Positions 42,253 through 53,281 of a stretch of 64,000 bases of DNA are shown here, one piece after another. The notes beneath the pieces are model-generated. The model worked only from the letters and a program-made list of their open reading frames with translations. It made no database searches and was not told where the DNA came from. The DNA comes from Gari tellinella. Lineage: Eukaryota > Mollusca > Bivalvia > Cardiida > Psammobiidae. The position numbers were made by a program, and so were the translations under genes. Within the stretch, counting starts at the first letter, position 1, and every line of letters starts with the position of its first letter. Where the stretch lies: NCBI GenBank assembly GCA_922989275.2, contig OV277856.1, forward strand, positions 88,307,038-88,371,037, written 5' to 3'.

Positions 42253-43632
42253 TAGGGTTGTCAACGAATATCCGGATATCCGGATATCCGTATAGCACCG
42301 AATATCCGGATATTAATTTAGTATCCGAATAGCTCTAAACGAACTTGTGATTTTTGGTATTTCGCATTATTTGACTTATATAAATATACCAATGTCACTC
42401 AAATTTCATTACTAGCGCAGAACCTAAACGATTATTTCATCATCTGCATGAAGATACAGGTAGCGGTCAAACTGTTACATAATTACCGTTAATACACATG
42501 GTCCCCATCGTAACATAGCGATAAATGTGTGTGTGGAGTGCCTATGACACCAGTTAAAACAACATGCGTGTAATTGCTGTGGTGTCTTTTGTCGCCGATT
42601 AAAGGTCTTTGTTTTGATAACGGCTGTCACAGTTTGCCTGGATCAACAGGGTAGCATGGGCTGCATTGTTTCGGACAATTATCACAGTTTACATAACACC
42701 TCTTTAAAAAGAACATCAAGAGTTATATTTCACTAACTTGAAGGTTAATAAGACATTTTCAAAACAGAAAGAAGTAAATAAATCAGTAATATGTTTATAG
42801 TAAATGCGTGTACATTTATGTGCAGTCTAGAAAACTGCGTAATTAGGTTATACCATTGGGATATTCTTTTGTAGAACCTTCTGTCTGCCTTTCAAGCGTC
42901 TGAACAAATGAAGGCGGGGCTTAGTTTGATTGACATGCACTCATTGCGTGTAACCTTTGACCCAGAGTTTTCTGAGAATACCTAGATATCGGCGCTCGAT
43001 TTGCACAGTTAAAACTTTTGTTGTGTTTGAAATATTTGGAAACCTGCCCGATTATATCGTACTGATTGATATTCCAAAAAGTGTTACTAATATTTAAAAT
43101 TAAACACTACATGAATTTTAAATTAAGACGAGTTAGTAGACTATTTATATATTTTGATAAAGTTTTTCAACGAACTTCTTCTCTGAATAATGCGACGTAG
43201 TAAAAGTAATAAAGTACACACAGAAACAATGGACGCGCCGTTAACGATTGCAAGTAAATAAATGTTTTAATAGTTGTTGCAAGTATGTAAAGTCTATTGA
43301 ACACGGGGAGAACCGTGAAATCTATTCTGCCTAGAATTAATTTACAGACCCGCTTATTAAAGCGTTATGAAAGCGACGCTGTTAAACAGATAACTGCAAT
43401 TCAATGGAGAAAAAAAACTTCGTCACAAAAAAAACCCAAACAAACATTGTCTGGATACGATTTTTCCACCGCACTTATAAGTGGAAACAAAATAGGCGAT
43501 GCTTTAGAACAATCAACAGTGTTGCATTCTTAACAAATTGCCGTGGGTTCGACTCAATGCGAATATCCGGATATATCCGGATACCTCATACGGATATCCG
43601 AATAGTGATTTTGGTATTCGTTGACATCCCTA
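42253..43632. mobile_element. hAT-like transposon, non-autonomous or degenerate
   Basis: Ends TAGGGTTGTCAACGAATA and TATTCGTTGACATCCCTA are inverted repeats, with an exact 8-bp duplication ATTATTAG at 42245-42252 and 43633-43640. Eight-bp duplication plus TAGGG ends are diagnostic of hAT. Subterminal ATCCGGATAT motifs cluster at both ends (42268-42315 and 43560-43610). At 1380 bp there is no hAT transposase; frames at 43297-43533 and 43404-43640 show no BED or RNase H-like domain. Confidence 0.85.
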
Positions 43633-43640
43633 ATTATTAG

Positions 43641-44217
43641 TTAAGTCCCCAATTTAACAGCCTTGCGTCTAAGGATCCAAATTATTCTTCCATGAATAAA
43701 GAATTTAATTTTAACAGGCTTGACTACAATGTATATAAGTATAACCAAATCTTATTCATACATTTTATGTTTGCAATACCTTAATAATCTTATGAATGAA
43801 GACACATCATAATACAGAATATTTTGTGTTTTCAGAAATTATAAACAATCAAATAAAATATAAAAATAATTTTGTTTATTTTTCCTTTAAATAAAAATAA
43901 ATATGTTATAACTTCTAACATTTTGCATCAAAATATTCAGAGGAGATGACTGATCTTGTACAATTTACATAATCTTTTCAGATCTATAATCTGACAGAAA
44001 AGAACAAAAACAAATATTACACATGACCATGACATACCCCCAAATCTGACATCCCATTACAAACCAATTAGGGTCTATAAATCATTTATCACTTCCTCTC
44101 ACTGTTTACAATAAAGACTACTATCTCATCAGTATCTTTTGTTTTAATCTCAACTTTTTATGTCTCAGCTACACCCCACTGGTTCCCTGTCACTATCTTG
44201 ACACCTCTACCATATTG
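43641..44217. other. No gene seen
   Basis: AT-rich non-coding DNA. Confidence 0.35.
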
Positions 44218-44335
44218 CTACCTAATTGGTTCCCATCCCAACACTATTACTACCTTTATGGCTAATTATGGGTGACTGTTATGAGGGGAACCAATTCCTC
44301 TCATAACAATAGCCCATAATTAGCCTTAATGAGGC
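44218..44335. repeat. Imperfect palindrome, possible MITE
   Basis: GGCTAATTATGGGTGACTGT / ACAATAGCCCATAATTAGCC form arms around TTATGAGGGGAACCAATTCC TCTCATAA. A CTAATTGGTTCCC motif upstream matches the inner GGGAACCAATT in reverse. Confidence 0.6.
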
Positions 44336-45149
44336 ACACTTCCCCACTTATCACCCAGCCAACGAACAAAACCTGTTTCCCAGCAGGTTTAGGGTGGGGG
44401 AAACTCCTAATAACTTAATTATACCTGTCCATTACATAACACTTCATAACTGACCAGGGATATTACAGACTAACCTAGAGAGATTCAATTAATTGAATCA
44501 GTACTCTTCTAGACTGACCTCTGATTGGGCAGCTTGTTATCTGATCTTAGGCAATATCACTATATTGACAATGGTCAATATTGCCTCTACTATATTATTC
44601 ATCAGTTGTCACCTAGAGTCAGTGTCCAGTGACTTGACCATCAATGTGACTACTATCTTCCCTCTCTGAGAGACTAAAGCTTCAGTGTATTGTGTTATAT
44701 ATATTATACTGTTGGTGTATTGGAAATATTGACTCTGCCACCAGCCTGGGACCATTGGCAAATTCTGTCAGTGTCTTTGTGACGGAGTCTTGTCGCCGAA
44801 CAGAAGTTTGTTGGGTCTAAGATAGTTGCTGTGGCTGTTCCCCTAAAGGAAAATAACTCACTGAATTGTTTCTTTGGATTTTTATTTGTTCAACAGGTAA
44901 GCACTGAATCAATCAATCATGCCTTGACATTTGCAACAGATGCTGTGATTTGCTTTGGAATGATTGTACATGTATAAGTTGTAGGTATATTTGGACAAAA
45001 TACATTAATGTTTTCATACAGCTAAACTTATATATTAATTCGCTAACACTGCAGACCCCGATTGATTCGCCTGAATCTACACTGTTTTCAAATAACCTTT
45101 TTGATGGATGCAAGAAATGAATGGAACAAATAATAACTAAAGAATGTAA
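44336..45149. other. No gene seen; small palindromes
   Basis: Minor inverted repeats: AGATTCAATTAATTGAATC (44490), CAATATCACTATATTGACAA / TTGTCAATAT-type at 44551-44584, and a weak B-type hairpin at about 45025-45095. No coding support. Confidence 0.4.
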
Positions 45150-45363
45150 TTAACCCTTAGCCCGCCAAATAAATTGTCGTCTGCTATATTTCTTGTCTGC
45201 TTCAAGTTTCAAAGTGCTTCAAAGTTGCTCAAAATTGCTGAAAATGTTGTCCGAGTGTCAAACAGCTTGGATCTGGATGAGACGCCGAGTTACTCGGCGT
45301 CTCATCCGGATCCAAGCTGTTTGCATATGGAGCTATAGTCGTGAGTGGCAGGCTAAGGGTTAA
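45150..45363. mobile_element. Family B MITE
   Basis: TTAACCCTTAGCCCGCC to GGCAGGCTAAGGGTTAA. Hairpin tip GACGCCGAGTTACTCGGCGT C, arms with matched changes (CTTGGATC / GATCCAAG). Confidence 0.85.
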
Positions 45364-45477
45364 GTTCCTTATTATCACACTGATGCTGTTTTTGAATTTT
45401 ATAGTAGTTTTCACAATACAAAAATGTATACAATGTACTATATATTAATACAGCTAATGAATCTCTAAGTTCTCATA

Positions 45478-45729
45478 TTAACCCTTTACCCAATAGAAAC
45501 GTCTTTTAGCGTATTTAATTTATTCCTCCACTGAAGAAAATAGTTCCTATTTATACAGTCATAAATATGTATTATCAGAAATATTTTCTATATTTTAGCA
45601 GATAGTAGCTTAAAACAGGTTGAAAGTAAAGCAGAATGCGCCTCAAGGCGCATTCTGCTTTACTTTCAACCTGCTTTAAGTGGTCACCTATTTTCACTTC
45701 CAGAAACGGCCTATAAGGTAAAGGGTTAA
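45478..45729. mobile_element. Family A MITE, full length
   Basis: TTAACCCTTTACCCAATAG to AAGGTAAAGGGTTAA; apex GCGCCTCAAGGCGC. Confidence 0.85.
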
Positions 45730-46035
45730 TGACATAACATGTCTTTGCTTTATATATGTATATCTCAATTCATGTTTAGACCGAAAACTGTAGACTATTA
45801 CATCAACAAATATTATCCAAACCAATGGTAAAGATATAGTAATGGTCTGTGCAATTAAAACTAATGCCAGTGAAATGTTTGCTTTCTCTGTACACCTAAC
45901 AATAATATAGATTTGATTTGAATTGTGCAGTAACACCTCAACAGGTACAATAGAATCCACTGTAACACAATTACTTTCACTGCACTTAAGATGTCTACAC
46001 TCGGTGCACCCTTATTCAACCCCTAAGTAAGGGAT

Positions 46036-46235
46036 TAGCCCTTTGCACACTAAATAAATGTCATTTGCTTACAAAAATATCTGCTCAAAATGTCATCTGC
46101 TCAACTATTGAAGGTTGACTCAAAGTAATAGTCTTGTCACAGACGATCCAAATGACAAACAGTTAGGATCATGACCAGACCCCACAATAGTGGGACCTGA
46201 TCAGGATCGGAGTATTCAATCAGTTTTTTTCCCCA
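46036..46235. mobile_element. Family B MITE, decayed
   Basis: TTAGCCCTTTGCACACTAAA, hairpin GACAAACAGTTAGGATCATG, tip ACCCCACAATAGTGGGAC (the GGCCCCAC subtype). The right end is eroded. Confidence 0.65.
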
Positions 46236-46374
46236 CGTTTAACTGGTGATTCAAGCAAATTGGGAAGGGGGGAAAAAGTAAAAAAAAATCGAGATGACAG
46301 GATAAATCTCCTAATTGTACCAATTTCAAAGGTTTCTACACTTATTTTTATCCCTTTCAATATGCTGTTTGCTT

Positions 46375-46622
46375 TTACTCATTACCCCATAGCCTGTTCC
46401 TAGTTTTGAAGACAAGTGACCACTTTAAACAGGTTGAAAGAAAAGCAGAATGCACTCTAAGGTGCATTTTGCTTTGCTTTCAGCCTGATTTATGCTACCA
46501 TCAGCTTTGATACAGGAATATAGGAAATATTCTTATAGTGCATATTCATGCTATAAATTGGAACTTCAATGTAGGAATGAATTAAAGGCATAAAAAGATG
46601 TATTTATGGGGTAATGGGTTAA
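46375..46622. mobile_element. Family A MITE, full length
   Basis: TTACTCATTACCCCATAGCC to GGGGTAATGGGTTAA; apex GCACTCTAAGGTGC. Confidence 0.8.
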
Positions 46623-46732
46623 AATGTGTCTGATCAGGATCTATAAGGTTTGCAAGTGCAGATCAGAAATCTTCTAGTTGTAAAACTAGTGCACAGTGCA
46701 CAGTATGATCAGTTTGTTTTAACCACTGTAAA

Positions 46733-46956
46733 TTAACCCTTTCCCACATAGTATATCTCTAGTATTGAATATAGGTGTCCACTTAAAGCAGGTTGAAAGT
46801 AAAGCAGAATGCGCTTTAAGCGCATTCTGCTTTACTTTCAGCCTGCTTTAAGCTATCATCTGCTAGAATATAGAAAATATTTCGTATAATACATATTTAT
46901 GAATGTATAAATTGGAACTATGTTCTTCAGGGCAAGAATAAACTGAATGCGCTAAG
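46733..46956. mobile_element. Family A MITE, right end truncated
   Basis: TTAACCCTTTCCCACATAG; hairpin tip GCGCTTTAAGCGC, perfect; stops at AACTGAATGCGCTAAGTG without the terminal TTAA. Confidence 0.8.
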
Positions 46957-47632
46957 TGTTTGATACTGATTGGTTGTAACAAAACATAGAAACATTGTAA
47001 TTCTTCAATGACAGAAACATCAAAGATAGAAACAGATTGTGACCAAATTTCCATCCGATCTGGGTCCATTCTGTTTACAATTGCTAGTTAAATTGTGATT
47101 AACAATGGAAGGGCTATATAATAGTTTATAGTTAGTTTCATAAGTAAACAACTTGTAATGTTCAAATATTCTCTGTGTGTTTACGCAGTCCCAAATAATA
47201 CAAGGAACCGTATAAAGAGAAGAAAAGCTCTGAATAGACTGACTGATTAAGCCCTCACATCGAGACCTTTTCACCCCGCTATTTTGTTAGTTTTGTCCGA
47301 AATGTTTGCGGTTATGTTTCCGCTGCGACCAAATCAGTAACTATTGTACAATCGCCGTGGATCATGACTGTGTCTCCTAAGTTCAGAACGTCTGATATGG
47401 AAAGGAAAATCTAGCACTTAATAGCCTGCATTGGATATTTAGTTAGCTCTTGTTTTTTGGGACTATAACATTGAAAATGAAAGGTAAATATTTAGGTGGT
47501 CTGGGTACACAGTTCTTTTGTCAAGATGCTTTAAAAGAAAATAGAATATTAATAATGTTAAACATACAGTTAAACTTGTATTAAGCAGGCAGTTTTTGAA
47601 GAAATGTTAAGATCTTTACAGGCAGATGATAG
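46957..47632. other. No gene seen
   Basis: Non-coding. The frame at 47020-47274 (minus) has no domain. Confidence 0.35.
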
Positions 47633-47704
47633 CTTAATGCAGAACATTAGTAAAGCAGAAAGCTCCTACAGGAGCTTTCTGCTTTACTTTTGTTTTGCAT
47701 TAAG
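47633..47704. mobile_element. Family E hairpin
   Basis: CTTAATGCAGAACATTAGTA...TACTTTTGTTTTGCATTAAG, tip CTCCTACAGGAG; a pogo-like right end (CACGAGTTTTACCTGTA) is at about 47772. Confidence 0.7.
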
Positions 47705-47937
47705 CAGCCACATGCATTAAGTTTTGCACTGACCTGTTTTTAAATGGTTGCTTAACACGAGTTTTACCTGTATTATCAATTGAATTATGTCATTGAATTT
47801 TGTAAGAGTTTTTTTTTTAAATATAATATTCGGTGATGCCCATCAATGAAAGGGTTCGATTTAAAGAAGTGTTTTGTGAACGTAAGTAAACACTGTTATA
47901 AACCAAGTGATGAATACCAAGTGATGAATATTCAAGA

Positions 47938-48087
47938 GCATGACAAACAGTGAACAGCCTAGAGGAGCCCTCTGATCTTGGTCTACACTCATGACAAACA
48001 GTGAACAGCCTAGAGGAGCCCTCTGATCTTGGTCTACACTGTTTGTAAATGATGTACATGCTCCCCCTCCACGCTGTAAGGGTTATA
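47938..48087. mobile_element. Family G fragment with tandemly duplicated hairpin half
   Basis: A unit of about 52 bp (CATGACAAACAGTGAACAGC ... GGTCTACACT) occurs twice in a row; the second runs on to GTTTGTAAATG and CCACGCTGTAAGGGTTA. Confidence 0.75.
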
Positions 48088-48332
48088 CCCATTACCCCAT
48101 AGCCTGTTTCTTCTTTTCAAGACAGATGACCACTTAAAGCAGGTTGAAAGAAAAGCAGAATGTGCCTTAAGGTGCATTCTGCTTTACTTTCACCCTGCTT
48201 TAAGTGGTCATCTGCTAGAATATAGAAAATATTTCTTATGATACATATTCATGACTGCATAAATTAGAACTAATGTCTTCAATGGAAGAATAAATTAAAG
48301 GCGTTAAAAGGAGTATTTATGGGATAATGGGT
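48085..48332. mobile_element. Family A MITE, full length
   Basis: TTATACCCATTACCCC to GGGATAATGGGTTT; hairpin apex GTGCCTTAAGGTGC. Confidence 0.8.
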
Positions 48333-48393
48333 TTATTAAAACTTTATATATATTTCTTAAAAATGATATATTTCAAAAGAATGCAATCAAAGT

Positions 48394-48460
48394 GGCAAAC
48401 AGTTTGGATCATAATCAGATGTTAATTTACTTGACACCTGATCTGGATCCAAATGCCAGT
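48394..48460. mobile_element. B-type hairpin, decayed
   Basis: GCAAACAGTTTGGATCATAA...ATCTGGATCCAAATGCC; tip lost. Confidence 0.5.
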
Positions 48461-48622
48461 CAAATTGCCATTAGCAATATAAAAGTTGTAAATATTGTTT
48501 TAATATGGTCACGTCTCGAGATAAGCATAAACCCTTCCCCCTACATAAAGTCCAAGTGTTCCTTTCAAGTCCACTAGATAACGGTGTGATTAAGAAAATG
48601 TCAAACTAGAATATAGCAAATA

Positions 48623-48695
48623 GCTTAATGCAGGGTAAAAGTAAAGCAAAAAGCTCCTAAAGGAGCTTTTTGCTTAACTTTTATCCTGCATTAAG
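48623..48695. mobile_element. Family E hairpin
   Basis: CTTAATGCAGGGTAAAAGTA...CTTTTATCCTGCATTAAG; CAGAAAG is changed to CAAAAAG and the other arm reads CTTTTTG. Confidence 0.75.
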
Positions 48696-48699
48696 CAAT

Positions 48700-49667
48700 C
48701 ACCTGTCTATAGAGAGCTTTATGCTTCTTTAAAAGGTGGTTGCTGAGAGCAAGTTTCACTGTTTTTATTTCAAGTTCACTAGATTATTGCTACAAGTAGG
48801 AAACATTCTCACTGCGTGTAAATTTCTCTTTCATCCTGCAGGGCAATTATACCATATATTGTACAAGGGAGTCATTTAAATTATAAATATATCACTACAG
48901 CCAATCAAAATTTGTCCTCACACCAAATAATGCCCCCAGGACGGAAATAGGTTCTCGAGACTTTTTATCAACAAGGTGCAATGGTCCTGGGAGCTCAGTC
49001 TTCCTGATAAGTTGATAGGTGTCGTGTCTCATGTCTCGGTTTTAGCTGCCAAGTCGTACATATATATTAGGGGAGCAGTAATTTTTCAAGAGAAGGGGAA
49101 TTAATAACACAAAGGACAGCAGCGACAATAGGACCAAAATTTATCGCATTACCACACTGTGCTGACACAAGTGCGCGAGTTACCTGTGAAATGGTCTGGT
49201 AATAACTAGGGGAGGTAACTGATGCATGACTGGCAGTGGCGAGCCAGTCCTAGGTACAGCTGGTAGTGAGAGAGTGAGGGGGGAAACCAGTAGTTGATGA
49301 CAGTGATAGATACTGGTACACACCACATCAGTGGTTCACCTACAGCTCTGTGATATGGATGTATATGATCCTTACATGTATGTATAGTACCTGTGCCAAC
49401 AAACCCTTAAACACAAAAAACACAACAAAAAAGTCAAAATTTTAAACTACGGATTTTTTTCTATGGAATCAAGTGGATAATTTTTGATGTTCAGAGTGAA
49501 TGTTGCGTTTGATGGATTTTAAGTTATTTTTCGTGTGAACAAGAAATACTACGATAAAGATCAAATGGATTTTTTAGCTATGGATTTATGAAATATGATG
49601 ATAATAAATCATCGCCTGCCTCTGCAGGTTGCAATCATTAACAGGTAATTGACATGCCCATATGGTT
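48700..49667. other. Longest stretch without recognised repeats
   Basis: About 970 bp of unique-looking DNA. ATGGATGTATATGATCC at 49354 opens a frame of eleven codons before TAG and is followed by a donor-like GTATGT, but no upstream or downstream exon can be matched, so no gene is claimed. Confidence 0.35.
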
Positions 49668-49918
49668 TTAACCCATTACCCCTTAAAAACGCCTTTTTAC
49701 ACATCTATTTATTCCTCCACTGAAGAAAAAAGTTCCAATTTATACAGCCAAGAATATGTACCAGAAGAAATATTTTCTATATCCTAGCAGATGGTAGCTT
49801 AAAACAGGCTGAAAGTAAAGCAGAATGTGCCTTAAGGCACATTCTGCTTTACTTTCAACCTGCTTTAAGTGGTCACCTGTTTTCAAAGCTAGAAATAGGC
49901 TAAGAGGTAATGGGTTAA
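49668..49918. mobile_element. Family A MITE, full length
   Basis: TTAACCCATTACCCCTTAAA to GAGGTAATGGGTTAA; near-perfect hairpin, apex GTGCCTTAAGGCAC. The right TTAA doubles as the left TTAA of the following B element. Confidence 0.87.
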
Positions 49919-50134
49919 CTCTCTGAAAGTTAGCTCTGTGCGCAACAATTGTTGATTATAATGCTACTGTACAGAAATCAGAAATTTCAAAAAAGATTAT
50001 TTTCAAACTATGATCCGAGTGTCAAACAGCTTAGATACGGATGAGACACCAATTTACTTGGCATCTCATCTGGATCCACACTGTTTGCAAGGGCAATAAC
50101 GGTTTTGATGTTAGCATGCAATGTAAGGAGTTAA
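49915..50134. mobile_element. Family B MITE abutting an A copy
   Basis: TTAACTCTCTGAAAG to ATGTAAGGAGTTAA; hairpin CAAACAGCTTAGATACGGAT with tip CACCAATTTACTTGGC. Confidence 0.8.
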
Positions 50135-50237
50135 TATCTTCAACACTCTCGTAAGCAACGGAATGAAAATTTAATTGCATTTACAAACACCTGAATTCAA
50201 AAGCGTGATAACAGTGGTATCTCGGTATATTCCTCAC

Positions 50238-50376
50238 TTAATGCATTACTCAATAAATACACCTTTTTAAGCCTCTTATTATTTCTAAGATAAAGAAAAT
50301 CGTCCTGAACGTAAAACACAGAAGGTGTTTCCAGTATATTTCCTGAAACCAAGCCATGGGTAAATTAAAGGGTTAA
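50238..50376. mobile_element. Family A, heavily decayed
   Basis: TTAATGCATTACTCAATAAA, shortened interior without hairpin, and GGTAAATTAAAGGGTTAA. Confidence 0.55.
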
Positions 50377-50429
50377 GCAGACACTTGCAATAAAACTGTT
50401 ATATTTCACCATCATTTATGATATTAAAA

Positions 50430-50515
50430 GTGAGTATTTCAAATCCTTATGACACACCATTCAATGTTGTTACTACTCACTAGAATCATCTCTTAGAACA
50501 AATAAAACATTACTA
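50430..50515. mobile_element. Family F, left half only
   Basis: GAGTATTTCAAATCC ... TACTACTCACTAGAATCATC stops at the palindrome centre. Confidence 0.6.
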
Positions 50516-50763
50516 TAGGAGTACTGCATGTATGCATGCTGGTACTCAAATGTCCATACATAACTGTTTTCCATTGAAATATCTTATATATTTACAACAA
50601 TTTGCAGAAAGCTGTTTTTCCTTCAACAAACCCATTTTTGCCTTCATATTTTATTTTAAAATTATAAATTCATTCCCACTATAATTTATATAATTGTCCT
50701 TTTTCAATAATAGAAATATAAAAATTTAACAAATAACTTTTAATCATGTTACACAACCTAAAC

Positions 50764-50850
50764 TTACTGCAAACAGTGTATACCCCGAGTGAGTGCGATG
50801 AGACGCCACATTATGTAGCGTCTCATCTGGGTCTATACACTGTTTGCCTA
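50764..50850. mobile_element. B/G hybrid hairpin
   Basis: GCAAACAGTGTATACCCC (G-type arm) leads to GATGAGACGCCACATTATGT (B-type tip) and back through GGGTCTATACACTGTTTGC. Confidence 0.65.
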
Positions 50851-51171
50851 TGTCTATATAGAGAAGACCAGGTGTTAATGGGTTAGTACATGAGTTTTAA
50901 GACAATGTATAAAGTTTTATCCCATTTACTGTAGCATTTCTACCTTACGGCTAAGGTGTTTACCTCTAGGTGACTTCACAATCTAGGTTACTTCAAAGTT
51001 AATGACTTCATTTCAACCTCAGCTGGCAACTGTTTTCACCACTAGTTTGTAGTTAAGACACAAAGTTTATAAAACTGAGGATAAAACATAAATTACGCCA
51101 GGGACTAAACAGAAGGACAAGGAGCTTAATTATGATGTCATTCATGTAGTAAGTGAACAAGTCCAGGGCTC

Positions 51172-51292
51172 TAGATAAGAGATAATTTCTAAAACATTTA
51201 CAAAATTTCCACTCAACCCTATGTTGTGACAACTCATTAAAAACGCCTTAAAGAGAGGATTCTAATGAGTAGTCACATCATAGAGTTTGGGT
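51172..51292. mobile_element. Family F palindrome, decayed
   Basis: GCTCTAGATAAGAGATAA, GACAACTCATTAAAAACGCC / GATTCTAATGAGTAGTCAC; several mismatches in the left arm. Confidence 0.65.
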
Positions 51293-51299
51293 GAGATAT

Positions 51300-51508
51300 T
51301 TGGATATTAGTCGGACTTTGATATCTCAAACTCGCTTAAGACAAACATATCCATATTAAATATGGCTATATAAGCCACGTTCTAACTTTGAAATTAGGCT
51401 ATGTTTGACTTTAAGCAAAGTAGAAAGTTAATAATGAAATTCAACTGCAGAAATAAGGGAAAATTGGAGTTAAGCGAGTTTGAGATATCTCAGTTCAACT
51501 GTACTTAA
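51300..51508. mobile_element. Pogo-like MITE
   Basis: TTAGTCGGACTTTGATATC and CTCAGTTCAACTGTACTT are the ends; GATATCTCAAACTCGCTTAA and its exact complement at 51473-51492 form a 20-bp subterminal inverted repeat. Confidence 0.75.
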
Positions 51509-51901
51509 AAAAACTTACGTTATCTACGGTAATATCTAGAGCTCTGATGAAAGACTAGTTTATAAAACTGTGGATAAAATATAAACTATCCCGAGACTAA
51601 ACAGAAGGTCAAGTAGCTGAATTATGTTGAACACAAAACATTCTGACATTCATAATCTGCATAATTCTTGCATAAATTTACAATCCAACTCTCGGTAGGA
51701 ATCTAAATTAAACCTATGGGGATTCTTACAATATTTGCTAAAAAATTGCTACAATTATTTTGGCGAATTATTTCCATTTCACAATTATATGACAGTTATA
51801 GAATTAAAATGTCAAAGGTTTGGTTCACAAAATGTTGGATCAGATCTTGATAAAAATCATATCAGTAAGTCCCAGTGCTATAAAATAGACTTTAGGCGTA
51901 G

Positions 51902-51975
51902 TTGCAAACAGACTGGTCCCAATCATCAGATGCTGAGTTACTCTACATCTGAAGAGCATCTAATCTGTTTGTAAC
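51902..51975. mobile_element. B-type hairpin, decayed
   Basis: TTGCAAACAGACTGGTCCCA...GAGCATCTAATCTGTTTG with tip CAGATGCTGAGTTACTC. Confidence 0.5.
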
Positions 51976-52124
51976 ATTATTATGACATATTATGTTTCTG
52001 CATATGTATATACAGAAGTGTCAACAGATGATAATTTTATAATACATTTAACCTATTACTCAATAACACAGTATGTAAACTCTGGTGTATACCTTCCGGA
52101 AGCTGCGATCAGCGAGTCGACAAA

Positions 52125-52158
52125 ATGTCGCGAAATAAGCCACACTCAAGCGAAGCCG
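52125..52158 (+). other. Exon-like start followed by splice donor
   Basis: ATGTCGCGAAATAAGCC opens eleven codons (MSRNKPHSSEA) and is followed at 52159 by GTAAGA, a good donor. It lies just inside the left inverted end, where a first coding exon of a transposon gene could sit. No partner exon is visible, so this is weak. Confidence 0.25.
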
Positions 52159-52948
52159 GTAAGATTTACCTTTATTTTACAGCCCTTTGTATACAAACAA
52201 TTGTAATATATGGTCCAGTACACTTGCATGATAAATTCTTTTCAGTTCACCAAATATCTTCCGAATCTGAAGCAAGATCTCTCTGAAATAAGCTTCTGAT
52301 CACTGGCACCGCTTACCGACGCGACGTGGAAGCGTGATTTAAAACTGTTCCAGTAACACCTTTAGTACATTTCTGCTATCAAATTAATAATTATCACTCG
52401 CAGCGAGAATATATTAATCCACCTGAAGTGTCTGTTATTGAAATATGAACAGAAAAACACAACATAATGTGTTTTCTACAAACTGAAATGGTGTATGACT
52501 AGCTGCTTTTTTATATAAATTTACTGTATAACCAGCCGTGATTTCACTGTATGTTAGCTGTGATTAAGATATTATGCCCTACATTATCTTAGACGTTTTG
52601 GATATCAAAGTTTCATTTTAATCCGATATTGTATGCATATCAGAGATGTCATTATGAGAATGAGACCTAAAGCAATACAGTAACACACCTGAAACAAACA
52701 CCACTGGTCCCGCAACAGGTGGTCGCATAGATCTTAATTAGTCTATGTTTGGCATTTGTATCCCATTAATCAGAATCTATTTGATGAAAGTTGATAAAAA
52801 AAAAATTGTATCACTTTACATAATAATTTGGCCCTTCAAGCATGAATAAAGATTTAGGTAAGGCCTAGGTAATTAGATTGTGTATACTAGATACTACCGT
52901 CAGTACTTTTGGACGGACAGTAATTTTCCATAAACCGACTGGTGCCCA

Positions 52949-53281
52949 GTGTCCTACACAACAAATAACCGCACGCAGGTAACTAATCGTTTACAAGAAT
53001 TCCAAGAGTGTGTTGACATCCTTTCCGAGATACTCGAAAAAGATAGCGTCTCGCACGATCTTATTGTGGGTGGTGATTTAAACACGCACCTGTCTGAAAA
53101 TGGACCAAAAACAACAAGAGAAAGCCACCTTCACTCTCTAATAAGTGAATATAACCTAAGCGACAACAATGCTGGTAAAACCTTCATATCACCGTCGGGC
53201 GCTGATTGCACCGAAATTGACTATTTTCTTGTAAAAAATTCACAGACACTAACCTGTCATCCTAAAACTGTGATGTCTTGA
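52949..53281 (+). pseudogene. LINE AP-endonuclease domain, C-terminal part
   Basis: DLIVGGDLNTHL carries the GD(F/L)N catalytic motif, and GKTFISPSGADCTEIDYFL has the T/S-x(n)-IDY motif of APE-type nucleases. After the stop at 53279 the same frame continues with NTSGHHPLLI, a decayed form of the SDH motif (Asp replaced by Gly). The N-terminal half, with the metal-binding Glu, is missing. The nuclease is certainly inactive. Confidence 0.8.

Noticed and set aside
43297..43640. Small frames in the hAT-like element as a transposase
   Set aside because: No BED finger, DDE core or dimerisation domain is visible, and length is far below a hAT transposase.
49354..49388. Coding first exon of a host gene
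   Set aside because: Only about eleven codons with a weak donor; no neighbouring exon could be identified.
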